Part shown: positions 17,466 through 25,933 of the stretch, piece after piece | Layout: every line of letters begins with the position of its first letter | Position numbering within the stretch: position 1 is the first letter of the stretch | Source of the DNA: UBA1563 sp041667115 | Lineage (GTDB): Bacteria > Bacteroidota > Ignavibacteria > Ignavibacteriales > Ignavibacteriaceae | NCBI GenBank assembly: GCA_041667115.1 | Contig: JBAYFO010000002.1 | Span: 1 to 64,000, forward strand | Direction of reading: 5' to 3' | DNA length: 64,000 bases | Position numbers and translations under genes: made by a program | The notes under the pieces: model-generated | Seen by the model: only the letters and a program-made list of their open reading frames with translations | What the model was told of the DNA's origin: nothing | Database searches by the model: none

Positions 17466-18380
17466 ATGACAAACATAATTTCTGTAAACAATCTTTCTAA
17501 AAGCTACGCTGATGTTGAAGCCGTACATGATATTTCTTTTTCAATTGAACAAGGAGAAATGTTTGGGCTAGTCGGTCCGGACGGTGCTGGGAAAACCACA
17601 ACCATTAGGATTCTCTGTGGACTTTTATCTTTTAAAGATGGTTCGGTATCGTTATTCGACAAAGATATTCATCAAGAGAAAAAGGCGATTCAAAATCAGA
17701 TTGGATACCTTTCCCAGAAATTTAGTTTGTACGGTGATTTATCAGTCGATGAGAATATTGAATTCTTCGCAGAAATACACGGCGTTAAAGAGTATCAAGC
17801 ACGAAGAGATGAACTGCTCACTTTTACAAGATTGCTCCCGTTCAGAAAAAGAACTGCCGATAATCTTTCCGGCGGAATGAAACAGAAATTAGCGCTCGCT
17901 TGCAGCTTAATTCACAAACCAAAAATTCTCTTTCTTGATGAACCGACTACCGGTGTTGATCCCGTTTCGCGACGTGATTTTTGGAAAATCCTCTCTTCCC
18001 TTTTGAAAGAAGGGATTACAATTTTTATGTCAACACCGTATCTTGATGAAGCAGAACGGTGTAATCGGGTTGGACTTATGCACAACGGCAAGATCATTAA
18101 CCTTGACACACCACAAAATCTAAAAGCTTCAATCGAAATGGAAGTGATTGAAATTATTTGCAGCGATATTCAAACAGCAAGTAAATTAATTAAAACTGAA
18201 TTCAATCTTGAGACTCAACTTTTTGGTGATAGAATAAATATTATGGTCGATAAAAACCAAAACGCGTTTTCGGAAATAGAAACTTTACTAAACTCAAAAG
18301 GAATTTCTATCCACGACCACCGCATTCTCTCCCCTTCATTAGAGAATGTTTTTATTCATTTGGTGGAAGAACAGAAATAA
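17466..18380 (+). CDS. ABC transporter ATP-binding protein 1 (YbhF N-half like)
   Basis: A 304-residue nucleotide-binding subunit. Walker A GPDGAGKTT (about 38-46), the Q-loop, an intact signature LSGGMKQKLAL and Walker B ILFLDEPTTGVDP are all present. The switch histidine is replaced: the usual T-H-Y-L-x-E-A-E reads STPYLDEAE, so this subunit's own ATP site should be impaired. It is equivalent to the N-terminal half of E. coli YbhF, encoded here as a separate protein. The next gene starts one base after its stop. Confidence 0.9.
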   Translation: MTNIISVNNLSKSYADVEAVHDISFSIEQGEMFGLVGPDGAGKTTTIRILCGLLSFKDGSVSLFDKDIHQEKKAIQNQIGYLSQKFSLYGDLSVDENIEFFAEIHGVKEYQARRDELLTFTRLLPFRKRTADNLSGGMKQKLALACSLIHKPKILFLDEPTTGVDPVSRRDFWKILSSLLKEGITIFMSTPYLDEAERCNRVGLMHNGKIINLDTPQNLKASIEMEVIEIICSDIQTASKLIKTEFNLETQLFGDRINIMVDKNQNAFSEIETLLNSKGISIHDHRILSPSLENVFIHLVEEQK

Positions 18381-18381
18381 C

Positions 18382-19317
18382 ATGTTTTCAATTGAAGTAA
18401 ACCAACTAACAAAAAAGTTTGGAGATTTCATTTCTGTTAATGAAATTTCTTTTAAAGTGAATGAAGGAGAAATTTTCGGATTCCTTGGAGCCAATGGTGC
18501 CGGTAAATCAACAACAATAAAAATGCTATGTGGACTTCTCGAACCTACAAGCGGTCGAGCATTGGTAGGCGGATATAATATCAAATCGGAAACCGATCTT
18601 GTGAAAAAAAATATCGGGTATATGTCCCAGCGATTTTCTTTATACGACGATTTATCCGTCGAAGAAAATATTTCTTTTTTTGGAGGAGTTTATGGTTTGG
18701 AAGGAGATAAATTAAAGGAGCGAAAATCATGGGTTTTAGAAACAGCTAATTTGATCGGCAAGGAAAAATTGCTAACCCGTTCTCTTCCCGGCGGTATCAA
18801 ACAAAGGCTCGCGTTGGGTACGGCTGTAATTCATAAACCGAAAATTGTATTTTTAGATGAACCGACAAGCGGTGTGGATCCAATTTCAAGAAGGTCGTTC
18901 TGGACTTAAATTCACCAGCTTGCTAATGAAGGAACTACTGTTTTTGTTACAACCCATTATTTGGAAGAAGCCGAATATTGCAACAATATTATTTTGATTA
19001 ACGCCGGCAAATTGATCGCTGAAGGAAATGCGAAAGAACTTAAAACAAAATATTTAAAAAATCCGATTTATGAAATCGACTGTAACAATCCTGTCGATGC
19101 GCTTGATCTTTTCCAAAATGAAAAATTTGTCAGTGAAACAAGTTTATTCGGTAATTCTCTTCACGTCATCGTAAACAATACTTTTGAAAATGAAGAACAA
19201 TTAAGAAAATGCTTAGCACAAAATCCTTCCCTCCAGGTAAAACGTATACAAAAAATTACTCCGACCCTGGAAGATGTCTTTATTCATTTGCTCGAAAGCA
19301 GTGGAAGTGAAAAATGA
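18382..19317 (+). pseudogene. ABC ATP-binding protein 2, interrupted by in-frame TAA
   Basis: One continuous reading frame of 312 codons, broken only by TAA at 18907-18909. Before the stop it encodes Walker A GANGAGKSTT, a degenerate signature LPGGIKQRLAL and Walker B IVFLDEPTSGVDP, ending SRRSFWT. After it, the same frame continues IHQLANEGTTVFVTTHYLEEAE with the switch His, then a normal C-terminus to 19317. A one-base change (AAA to TAA) would explain it. The downstream permease overlaps its end by 4 bases (ATGA), as in intact operons. It could be a recent null mutation, a strain polymorphism or a sequencing error. It corresponds to the YbhF C-half. Confidence 0.85.
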
Positions 19318-20450
19318 ATTTTAGAAGAATAAAAGCAATCGCCAAAAAAGAATTTAAGCATTTGCTGCGCGACTATCGCATGCTGACTATTCTTCTCTTC
19401 TTCCCGGTGTTTCTTCTTGGCATTTTTGGTTATGCGGTTAACTTTGATGTGAAGCATGTAAAGCTCGCGATCCTTGATAATGAAAAAAGTGATGTATCAC
19501 TTAAGTTTATTCACCTTCTCCAGAGTTCAGAATATTTTGACGTTGTACAAGTTTTTGATTCTTACAGCAATACAAAACATTTACTGGATTCAAAATCTGC
19601 CCAGTGCGTCGTTATCATCCCAAATGATTTATCAAAGAATATCTTCGCTAACCGTGAAGCGAAACTTCAAATTTTAATTGATGGTGTTGATGGAAACACT
19701 GCCGGATTAATCCAAAGTTATATGATCAGCGCTACAAAATATTTTAGCCTGCAACTAACAAATGAAACACTTTCACAAAAAGGATTACGCAGCATACAAC
19801 CGGTTGACTACAAACCTTTATTCTGGTATAACCCGGATTTAAAATCAACTCGATTTTTACTTCCAGGATTAATAGCAATGATCTTGATTATCACTTGCGT
19901 TGTTAGCGTTTCGTTATCGCTTGTCCGGGAAAAAGAACGGGGAACGATTGAGCAGATTAATGTTTCGCCTTTACAAACAACAGAATTATTACTTGGCAAA
20001 ACCTTCCCTTACATTCTTGTCGCGCTTATTAATGCAACAATGATTTTAATAGTCGGGAATATTCTCTTTGATGTTTCTGTCCACGGAAGTTTATTGATGC
20101 TCTTTGGTGTAACGCTGCTTTTTTTATTTGCGTCAACTTCACTTGGAATATTTGTTTCAGTAATTTCAGATTCCCTGCAAGTCGCATTTACCATTTCAAC
20201 CTTTGTTTCGCTTTTGCCGTCGGTTATACTATCAGGTTTTATTTTCCCGATTGAAAGTATGCCCATACCGATTCAAGTTATTTCAAATATCACTCCTGCA
20301 AAATTTTATATTGTGGCTCTACGCGCAATAATATTGCGCGGTGTTGGGGTGACGGCGTTTTGGGAGCAACTTGTTTATTTAGTTTTGTTTTCTGTTCTCT
20401 TTTTAGGTGGAGCGACAAAAATTTACGCAAATCAGCAGAAGAATTTATAA
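19314..20450 (+). CDS. ABC-2 type permease (YbhS-like)
   Basis: A 378-residue membrane subunit. One N-terminal helix (about 20-45) is followed by a large extracytoplasmic domain (about 50-175) and five to six helices (about 180-370). The ABC-2 family segment REKERGTIEQINVSPL with the following LLLGKTFPYIL is clear, as is LSGFIFPIESMP. It partners with the next gene to form the heteromeric channel, and translation is probably coupled to the upstream ATPase frame by a 4-base overlap. Confidence 0.9.
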   Translation: MNFRRIKAIAKKEFKHLLRDYRMLTILLFFPVFLLGIFGYAVNFDVKHVKLAILDNEKSDVSLKFIHLLQSSEYFDVVQVFDSYSNTKHLLDSKSAQCVVIIPNDLSKNIFANREAKLQILIDGVDGNTAGLIQSYMISATKYFSLQLTNETLSQKGLRSIQPVDYKPLFWYNPDLKSTRFLLPGLIAMILIITCVVSVSLSLVREKERGTIEQINVSPLQTTELLLGKTFPYILVALINATMILIVGNILFDVSVHGSLLMLFGVTLLFLFASTSLGIFVSVISDSLQVAFTISTFVSLLPSVILSGFIFPIESMPIPIQVISNITPAKFYIVALRAIILRGVGVTAFWEQLVYLVLFSVLFLGGATKIYANQQKNL

Positions 20451-20453
20451 CCA

Positions 20454-21584
20454 ATGAAAATTATACTTCACATAATAAAAAAAGAATTTCTTCAATTTAA
20501 ACGCGATCCGAAAATGTTCGGCATAATTTTGATCGCCCCGATCTTTCAGCTTCTTTTTTTCGGATATGCTGCAACACTTGATTTGAATATCATTCATACG
20601 TTAGTATATGATCAGGATAAATCTGAAACGAGCAGAAATCTCATTGAAGAATTCACCAGCTCAGGATTTTTTTCTCTTGACCGATATGTGGAAAGCTATC
20701 AATCTGTTACATCGAATATTGATAAGGGGAAAATATTAGTTGCTTTAGTCATTCCTAAAGATTTTGAAAAATCAATTAAAAGAAATGAGACTGCATCACT
20801 TCAAATAATTTATAACGGCTCTGACGGGAATGCGGCATCGATAGCCGCAGGATATTCTTCCGTAATTATAAACGATTTTTCAAAAAATATTTTAGTTAAT
20901 AATCTTGCAAGATCCGGTATAAAGCAAAATATTACCGGTTTAATTACACCTGAAGTTCGCGTATGGTATAACCCATTACTGTTAACGCGTATTTTTATGG
21001 TACCGGGAATCGTCGGATTGCTGCTCAGCATTGTTACGTTAATCTTAACTTCACTTGCTATAGTGAAAGAAAAAGAAATCGGAACACTTGACCAGATTAT
21101 TGTAACGCCGATAAAATCGTGGCAGCTTATCATCGGTAAGTTAATTCCCTTTATGATCCTTGGATTTGTTTCGGTCATCATCGTTATCACTGCCATGAAA
21201 TTTCAATTTAATATTGAAGTGCGCGGAAGTATTTTCTTTTTATTCTTTTCGTCTTTCTTTTATATCCTATCAACGCTCGGTTTGGGATTGTTTGTTTCAA
21301 CGATTTCAAAAACACAGCAGCAAGCAATGATGATAGCCATTTTTGCGGTTCTTATGCCGATGGTGTATTTATCCGGGTTCGCCTTCCCAATCGAAAATAT
21401 GCCCAAAGCGATTCAGGCAATTACTTATTTCATTCCACTTAGATATTTTATTACCATAATTCGCGGTGTTGTGCTAAAAGGAATTGGTTTTGCCGAGTTG
21501 TGGAAAGAAGTGTTAATTTTATTTGTAATGGGTGTTTCAATCCTTTTTTTCAGTTCACTCCGCTTTAGAAAAAAGTTAGAATAA
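20454..21584 (+). CDS. ABC-2 type permease (YbhR-like)
   Basis: A 376-residue paralogue of the preceding permease with the same topology. Diagnostic segments are KEKEIGTLDQIIVTPIKSWQ and LSGFAFPIENMPKAIQ. The start is 3 bases after the upstream stop. It is the last gene of the tetR-adaptor-ATPase-ATPase-permease-permease operon. Substrate unknown; the E. coli counterpart affects drug and cation sensitivity. Confidence 0.9.
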   Translation: MKIILHIIKKEFLQFKRDPKMFGIILIAPIFQLLFFGYAATLDLNIIHTLVYDQDKSETSRNLIEEFTSSGFFSLDRYVESYQSVTSNIDKGKILVALVIPKDFEKSIKRNETASLQIIYNGSDGNAASIAAGYSSVIINDFSKNILVNNLARSGIKQNITGLITPEVRVWYNPLLLTRIFMVPGIVGLLLSIVTLILTSLAIVKEKEIGTLDQIIVTPIKSWQLIIGKLIPFMILGFVSVIIVITAMKFQFNIEVRGSIFFLFFSSFFYILSTLGLGLFVSTISKTQQQAMMIAIFAVLMPMVYLSGFAFPIENMPKAIQAITYFIPLRYFITIIRGVVLKGIGFAELWKEVLILFVMGVSILFFSSLRFRKKLE

Positions 21585-21677
21585 GTTCAATTAACAATTT
21601 TTTAATCCTTGATTTAAATTATTTTTTTTTATATTTACCTCAAGATTCACAATTCATTAAACTAAAAAAGGAATACC

Positions 21678-23051
21678 ATGATGAAACGGTACTTTTTATT
21701 CGTTGTGTTTTTGTTCTTGGCAAATGTAAATAATTTTGGACAAACATTTTCTGATGATTTCACAGGGCTTACAGTTGGGACTCTTGCCGGACAATCAGAT
21801 TGGACAAAGGGAGGCTCGGGTCCAGATGTTACTGTAGATAATGCAACTCCTTTGACATACGACGGATATACCAGCCTTGGTGGCGAATATGTTGTAATGG
21901 GAACGCCAACTGCCACTTCAAGTAGAGTTTACAAAACTTTTACGACACCGGTGACTAGTTATACCAACAGCACTTTTTATTATTCTTTTTTGCTGAATGT
22001 ATCAAGTGCCGCGGATAACCTTACAACAAAAAATTATTTTATGTCATTAGGAGTTTCAGGCACCAGTACAAGTTATGGTGCAAAGTTGTTTACCACTGCA
22101 AATGGAACAGGTTATAGCATGGGGTTGTCCAAAACAACTAATACTGCTGTTTATGGAACTACTGTTTTAGAATTTAATAAGATTTACTTGATTGTTGTTC
22201 GTTATTCCTTCAATGCTACAGGAACTGCTGCTCCGGAGAAATATGATGATGAAGCATATCTTTGGGTTAATCCCCAAGGTGCTGCTGAACCATTAACTTC
22301 TACTGCTGAATGTACCGCGGTAGTTGCAGGAACTGACACTGATTTTGACGGATATGGCGCTCTTACTGATGTCGGTAACTTTGTTTGGCACAACAGAGGT
22401 TTAGGAAATCCTGTTGGAGCTTTTGATGGAATTAAAGTAGGACAAGGAGCAACAAGTGCCGATGCATGGACAAATTTGAATCCGGGTCCACTTCCTGTTG
22501 AACTAACTTCTTTCTCTGCCAACAACGTTAATGGAAATGTTGAATTAGTCTGGAAAACAGCAACCGAAAAAAATAACAACGGTTTTGAAGTTGAAAGAAA
22601 ATCAGCATCCGGCGAATTTGTAAAAATCGGATTTGTAAAAGGGAACGGAACGACAACTAATCAGTCATCTTATTCCTTTACTGATAAAAATGTTAACGCA
22701 AACTATTCTTATAGATTAAAACAAGTTGATTTTGACGGAACCTACAGTTATTCAAATATTGTAAATATTTCAGCGAATCAATTGCCAACAACATTCGCTT
22801 TAGGACAGAATTTTCCGAATCCTTTTAATCCTTCAACCTCAATTAGCTATAGCTTACCTAAAGCAGGTATGGTTACATTAGCTATCTTTAATACACTTGG
22901 ACAAAAAGTTAAAGAAGTTGTTAATGAATTTCAAGAAGCCGGTAATTATACTGTTTCTTTAAATGCAAGTGATTTAAGTTCAGGGAATTACATTTATAAT
23001 GTAAGTGTTAACGGGCAATCAATTAATAAGAAGATGCTCCTTCTTAAATAA
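21678..23051 (+). CDS. Secreted protein with type IX (T9SS) sorting domain
   Basis: 457 residues with a Sec signal peptide (about 1-21, ending NNFGQ). The central region (about 22-270) is Thr/Ser/Gly-rich beta structure without a recognised catalytic motif. A fibronectin-like linker of the LPVELTSFSA...VELVWKTATE type (from about 274) follows, then a C-terminal T9SS type A sorting domain (373-457) beginning FALGQNFPNPFNPST and ending in the lysine-flanked MLLLK. The protein should cross the outer membrane through the T9SS and be attached or released. This domain pair is characteristic of Ignavibacteria/Chlorobi. Monocistronic with a strong terminator. Confidence 0.9.
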   Translation: MMKRYFLFVVFLFLANVNNFGQTFSDDFTGLTVGTLAGQSDWTKGGSGPDVTVDNATPLTYDGYTSLGGEYVVMGTPTATSSRVYKTFTTPVTSYTNSTFYYSFLLNVSSAADNLTTKNYFMSLGVSGTSTSYGAKLFTTANGTGYSMGLSKTTNTAVYGTTVLEFNKIYLIVVRYSFNATGTAAPEKYDDEAYLWVNPQGAAEPLTSTAECTAVVAGTDTDFDGYGALTDVGNFVWHNRGLGNPVGAFDGIKVGQGATSADAWTNLNPGPLPVELTSFSANNVNGNVELVWKTATEKNNNGFEVERKSASGEFVKIGFVKGNGTTTNQSSYSFTDKNVNANYSYRLKQVDFDGTYSYSNIVNISANQLPTTFALGQNFPNPFNPSTSISYSLPKAGMVTLAIFNTLGQKVKEVVNEFQEAGNYTVSLNASDLSSGNYIYNVSVNGQSINKKMLLLK

Positions 23052-23072
23052 TTCTTGGTTTATTATTTTCAT

Positions 23073-23105
23073 AAAAGCTGTCGCACTTTGGACAGCTTTT
23101 TTTAT
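23073..23105 (+). terminator. Intrinsic terminator of the T9SS cargo gene
   Basis: A 10-bp stem AAAAGCTGTC/GACAGCTTTT with an 8-base loop and a following T run, 21 bases after the stop codon. Confidence 0.9.
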
Positions 23106-23133
23106 TTTGGGGTAACAATCATTTGGGTTTTTT

Positions 23134-23369
23134 ATGGTATAAGGAATTCAAGAATTTATCACTCAAAAAAACATTGCGTTGATGTTTTTATCCCGGAATA
23201 AAAATTAATTTGGAACAGTGCATATAAGGGTATTAACATGGCTCGGTTATAAAGTTTACGCTGTACATCCAAACGAAAAAGAAATTGATGGTATATATGT
23301 TTTCCAAACCTTGCAGCGATAAAAGAAAAAGTCGGAGGTGTAATTATCACAGTTTCAAAACAAAATGTT
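23134..23369 (+). pseudogene. Decayed CoA-binding (YccU-like) protein gene
   Basis: Reading through damage gives a recognisable CoA-binding Rossmann domain. FITQKNIALMFLSRNKN is followed by stop TAA (23206-23208), then FGTVHIRVLTWLGYKVYAVHPNEKEIDG, then a one-base deletion after GTTTTCC near 23303. In the shifted frame it continues NLAAIKEKVGGVIITVSKQNV. A further stop lies after the ATG at 23134 (TAA 23140-23142). The 3' end is lost where the convergent NTPase gene begins. Intact relatives are about 120-140 residues, so this is roughly the first 75. Confidence 0.8.
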
Positions 23370-23372
23370 CTA

Positions 23373-23870
23373 CTAAAGTTCAATTCCCAAATGGAATTGC
23401 TCACCATAGCTAATGACAACGGGGTTTGTCAATCCATACTTCTCTTTCACTTCTTCAATTAATTTTGGACGCACAACCAGCAAAAGATTTTTTCCACTGT
23501 TGAGTCCGGATTGAATGACCATTGTAAGTTCCGGTTCCAAGCCGGTAGAAGATAATTCCAGTGGTCCAATTTCATCAACAATCAAAAGATTGTTTGCTGA
23601 TGATGCTGCTTCGGATAGTTTTTGTCTTCCCCAACGAAATATCTCTTTGGAAAAAGCATAATTCCCAATTGTTATTACTTCCTCTTGAGGATGGAGCGGA
23701 TCAAGTTCTAATCTTTTTTTTTCACCGGAAACAACATCAACCAAATATTTTATTCCATCTATTCGCGGCTGCAAAATTCCGCATACCCCAGGCTTCTGTA
23801 AAAATCTTTCCTGTATGTAAGTCGATTTCCCTATCCCCTTCTCGCCGGTATAAATAAAAACATCACTCAT
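23373..23870 (-). CDS. THEP1-like nucleoside-triphosphatase
   Basis: A P-loop NTPase of the THEP1/DUF265 family, 165 residues from the ATG at 23870. An upstream TTG frame start at 23879 is less likely. Walker A GEKGIGKST is at the N-terminus and Walker B reads NLLIVDEIGPLEL, both diagnostic. Family members hydrolyse NTPs in vitro, with unclear cell roles. The start overlaps the stop of the upstream membrane-protein gene by 8 bases, implying translational coupling, so it probably works with that protein at the membrane. Confidence 0.85.
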   Translation of the reverse strand: MSDVFIYTGEKGIGKSTYIQERFLQKPGVCGILQPRIDGIKYLVDVVSGEKKRLELDPLHPQEEVITIGNYAFSKEIFRWGRQKLSEAASSANNLLIVDEIGPLELSSTGLEPELTMVIQSGLNSGKNLLLVVRPKLIEEVKEKYGLTNPVVISYGEQFHLGIEL

Positions 23871-24918
23871 ACAAATCAAAAAAAAGAATATTGATCAGCG
23901 TTAGTTTGGCAAATAGTTTTATGCGGGCAAACCCAGAATCTGACGAAGAACGAGAGAAGCATTCCTGAATGATCTTTTTGTAGAGTGGAAGTGTTTGTAG
24001 GATGGACTCAATCTCAACGGTATATTTGTTCTGATTGGAGGCAATCAACTTTTTAAAATACTTTAGTGCAATTGGTCCTATAAAGAAAAACCAAAGAAGC
24101 GAAATTCCAATTGCCCGAATAATTGTTATTAAGATTGCTGCGGCATTTCCATTATGATGTTCGGTATAGAAATAAGAGACGAAAAGCGCTGAAAATAATA
24201 TCAGAAATACAACAATTCCTGAGACACGTTGAAACCAAAATTTTCTCTTCTTCTTTTGGGATGATGGTGCAGTTTTACTTTCTTCAATCATGATTTTGTC
24301 GGGAGGAATCAAAAGTGAAGCATCAGAAAGGTTAACCAATACTTTTGGAATCCTTGCGGCAATAATTCCAAATAACGTTCCGAAAATGAGATGAAGCATC
24401 AAGTAAAAAACAATGAGGTAATAACTAAAATGAATATCAGCACCCAGAAAATTAAATTGTTTCAGAACGTAGTTAAAGAAAAGATCAATCGATTTCCAGA
24501 GTGTAGTGCCGAATAAGAGGGAGACTAAAAATAATTTTTGCAACGCCGAATAGATAGAGGCAAAAACCGCTAATGCTATTGCAGAAACCGTAAAAAATTT
24601 TTTGGACGAAAAAAGCAACTCTCCCATTAATCCTTGAACTAACACTGCGACGAATGCCGCCAACGGTGTATACGGACTAACAACCGCCTTAATTACGATT
24701 ACAATTAATGTTGCTTTTGTAATACTTCCTTTTTTAACGGAAAGAAAAGCTAACAAGGCTATAAGAATAGAGGCGACTCCACCGACGATTAGTCCCGTAA
24801 AAGGGATATCAAATGCGTGAAGGATACCGCCAAGCGCAGCTTCATTTAATGCCCATAATGCAGTTATTTTCTGGAATGCTTTTCCCGAATGAGGAAGTTG
24901 GCGTTGCTGAATTGTCAA
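23863..24918 (-). CDS. Polytopic membrane protein paired with NTPase
   Basis: A 351-residue integral membrane protein with about eight hydrophobic segments: five to six in the first 200 residues and two in 235-290, split by a hydrophilic Lys-rich loop (about 205-230). The first segment reads ALGGILHAFDIPFTGLIVGG, which recalls small-molecule transporter S components, but this is only by eye. The C-terminal 60 residues are soluble. It is translationally coupled to the THEP1-like NTPase. I do not recognise the family; an NTP-driven transporter or membrane regulator is a guess. Confidence 0.75.
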   Translation of the reverse strand: MTIQQRQLPHSGKAFQKITALWALNEAALGGILHAFDIPFTGLIVGGVASILIALLAFLSVKKGSITKATLIVIVIKAVVSPYTPLAAFVAVLVQGLMGELLFSSKKFFTVSAIALAVFASIYSALQKLFLVSLLFGTTLWKSIDLFFNYVLKQFNFLGADIHFSYYLIVFYLMLHLIFGTLFGIIAARIPKVLVNLSDASLLIPPDKIMIEESKTAPSSQKKKRKFWFQRVSGIVVFLILFSALFVSYFYTEHHNGNAAAILITIIRAIGISLLWFFFIGPIALKYFKKLIASNQNKYTVEIESILQTLPLYKKIIQECFSRSSSDSGFARIKLFAKLTLINILFFDLYE

Positions 24919-25000
24919 ATAATTCTTTCACATTTAAAGAATAAGAAAAAGTGAACTATAAATTTGGGATTTGGAAATTGGACTTAGTTATTTCATCTTG

Positions 25001-25074
25001 TACGCCCATAGGGATTCGAACCCCAAACCTTCTGATCCGAAGTCAGATGCTCTATCCAGTTGAGCTATGGGCGC
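25001..25074 (-). tRNA. tRNA-Arg (TCG)
   Basis: A 74-base cloverleaf. The acceptor GCGCCCA pairs with TGGGCGT, the anticodon stem TCTGA/TCAGA encloses CTTCGGA, giving anticodon TCG, and the T loop is GGTTCGAATC. The discriminator is A; CCA is not encoded. Confidence 0.96.
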
Positions 25075-25152
25075 ATGAAATAAATTTTAGAACTGATGGA
25101 AAAATACACTTACCCTCACAAAATTCAAAGAAGAATTACAACTAAGAAATCA

Positions 25153-25902
25153 TTACCTCGCGTCAAGCCAATCAAGCAAACCGTTTATAAACGTAAGCGG
25201 ATGAGGTGGACAGCCAGGTATATAAAGATCAATATTATTTTCTTTCAAAAACTGCCGTTGTATTTCTTCTGAATTTTGAAAAATTCCCCCACTGATAGCG
25301 CAAGCGCCAACCAGAATAATTATCTTCGGATTAGGAACGGCTTCAAAACAGATACTCGTCGCGTTAGCCATATTTTTAGTGATTGGTCCGGTGATTACTA
25401 TTCCATCAGCATGACGCGGTGACGCAACGAATTCAATGCCATATCTTCCCATATCAAAATTAACGTTAGAGAGTGCATTGAGTTCAAGTTCACATCCATT
25501 ACATCCACCGGCTGAAACCTGGCGCAGTTTTAACGATTTCCCAAAATACTTTCTAATTTTTGATGACGCTTTTTCGGGCGAGATACTCTTTGTTTCTTGT
25601 GTTACGATAAGCTGCTCTTTAGAATTTGCAGAGATATGATAGTCATTTGTAAAGTGAATTATTTTCTCAGGACAACTCTCCTCACATTGAGGGCAAAAAA
25701 CACATTTGCCTAGATTGATTCTGACGGGATTCAATGCAATCGCATTTGTCGGACAAATATCTGAGCATGCACTGCAGCCATCAACGCAAGATTTAGCTTC
25801 AATGGATGGCAGCCCACGATACCTTGCCGGGAATTGCACATTCCTAACATCATGAATTATTGGATCACCTTGAAGTATTCTAACTTTTATTGCGTCCTTC
25901 AT
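25153..25902 (-). CDS. Ehr subunit: ferredoxin-NuoB (HyfH-HyfI) fusion
   Basis: A 249-residue electron-transfer subunit. The N-terminal half is a HyfH/NuoI-like 2[4Fe-4S] ferredoxin, with ligands C39, C43, C46, C50 and C67, C70, C73, C77. The C-terminal half (about 125-249) is a HyfI/NuoB-like small subunit carrying the proximal cluster, with C134, C137 (GGCNGCE), C201 and C231 (PGCPP). In hydrogenase-4 these are two proteins; here they are fused. The three clusters would wire a soluble electron donor or acceptor to the large subunit on the cytoplasmic face. Last gene of the eight-gene operon. Confidence 0.88.
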   Translation of the reverse strand: MKDAIKVRILQGDPIIHDVRNVQFPARYRGLPSIEAKSCVDGCSACSDICPTNAIALNPVRINLGKCVFCPQCEESCPEKIIHFTNDYHISANSKEQLIVTQETKSISPEKASSKIRKYFGKSLKLRQVSAGGCNGCELELNALSNVNFDMGRYGIEFVASPRHADGIVITGPITKNMANATSICFEAVPNPKIIILVGACAISGGIFQNSEEIQRQFLKENNIDLYIPGCPPHPLTFINGLLDWLDAR

Positions 25903-25933
25903 ATCAAATTATTCTTTTCACTTTCAAAAATAT

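Noticed and set aside
18907..18909. Programmed recoding (selenocysteine or pyrrolysine) at the ATPase stop
   Set aside because: The codon is TAA, which neither Sec (TGA) nor Pyl (TAG) decoding uses; no stem-loop follows.
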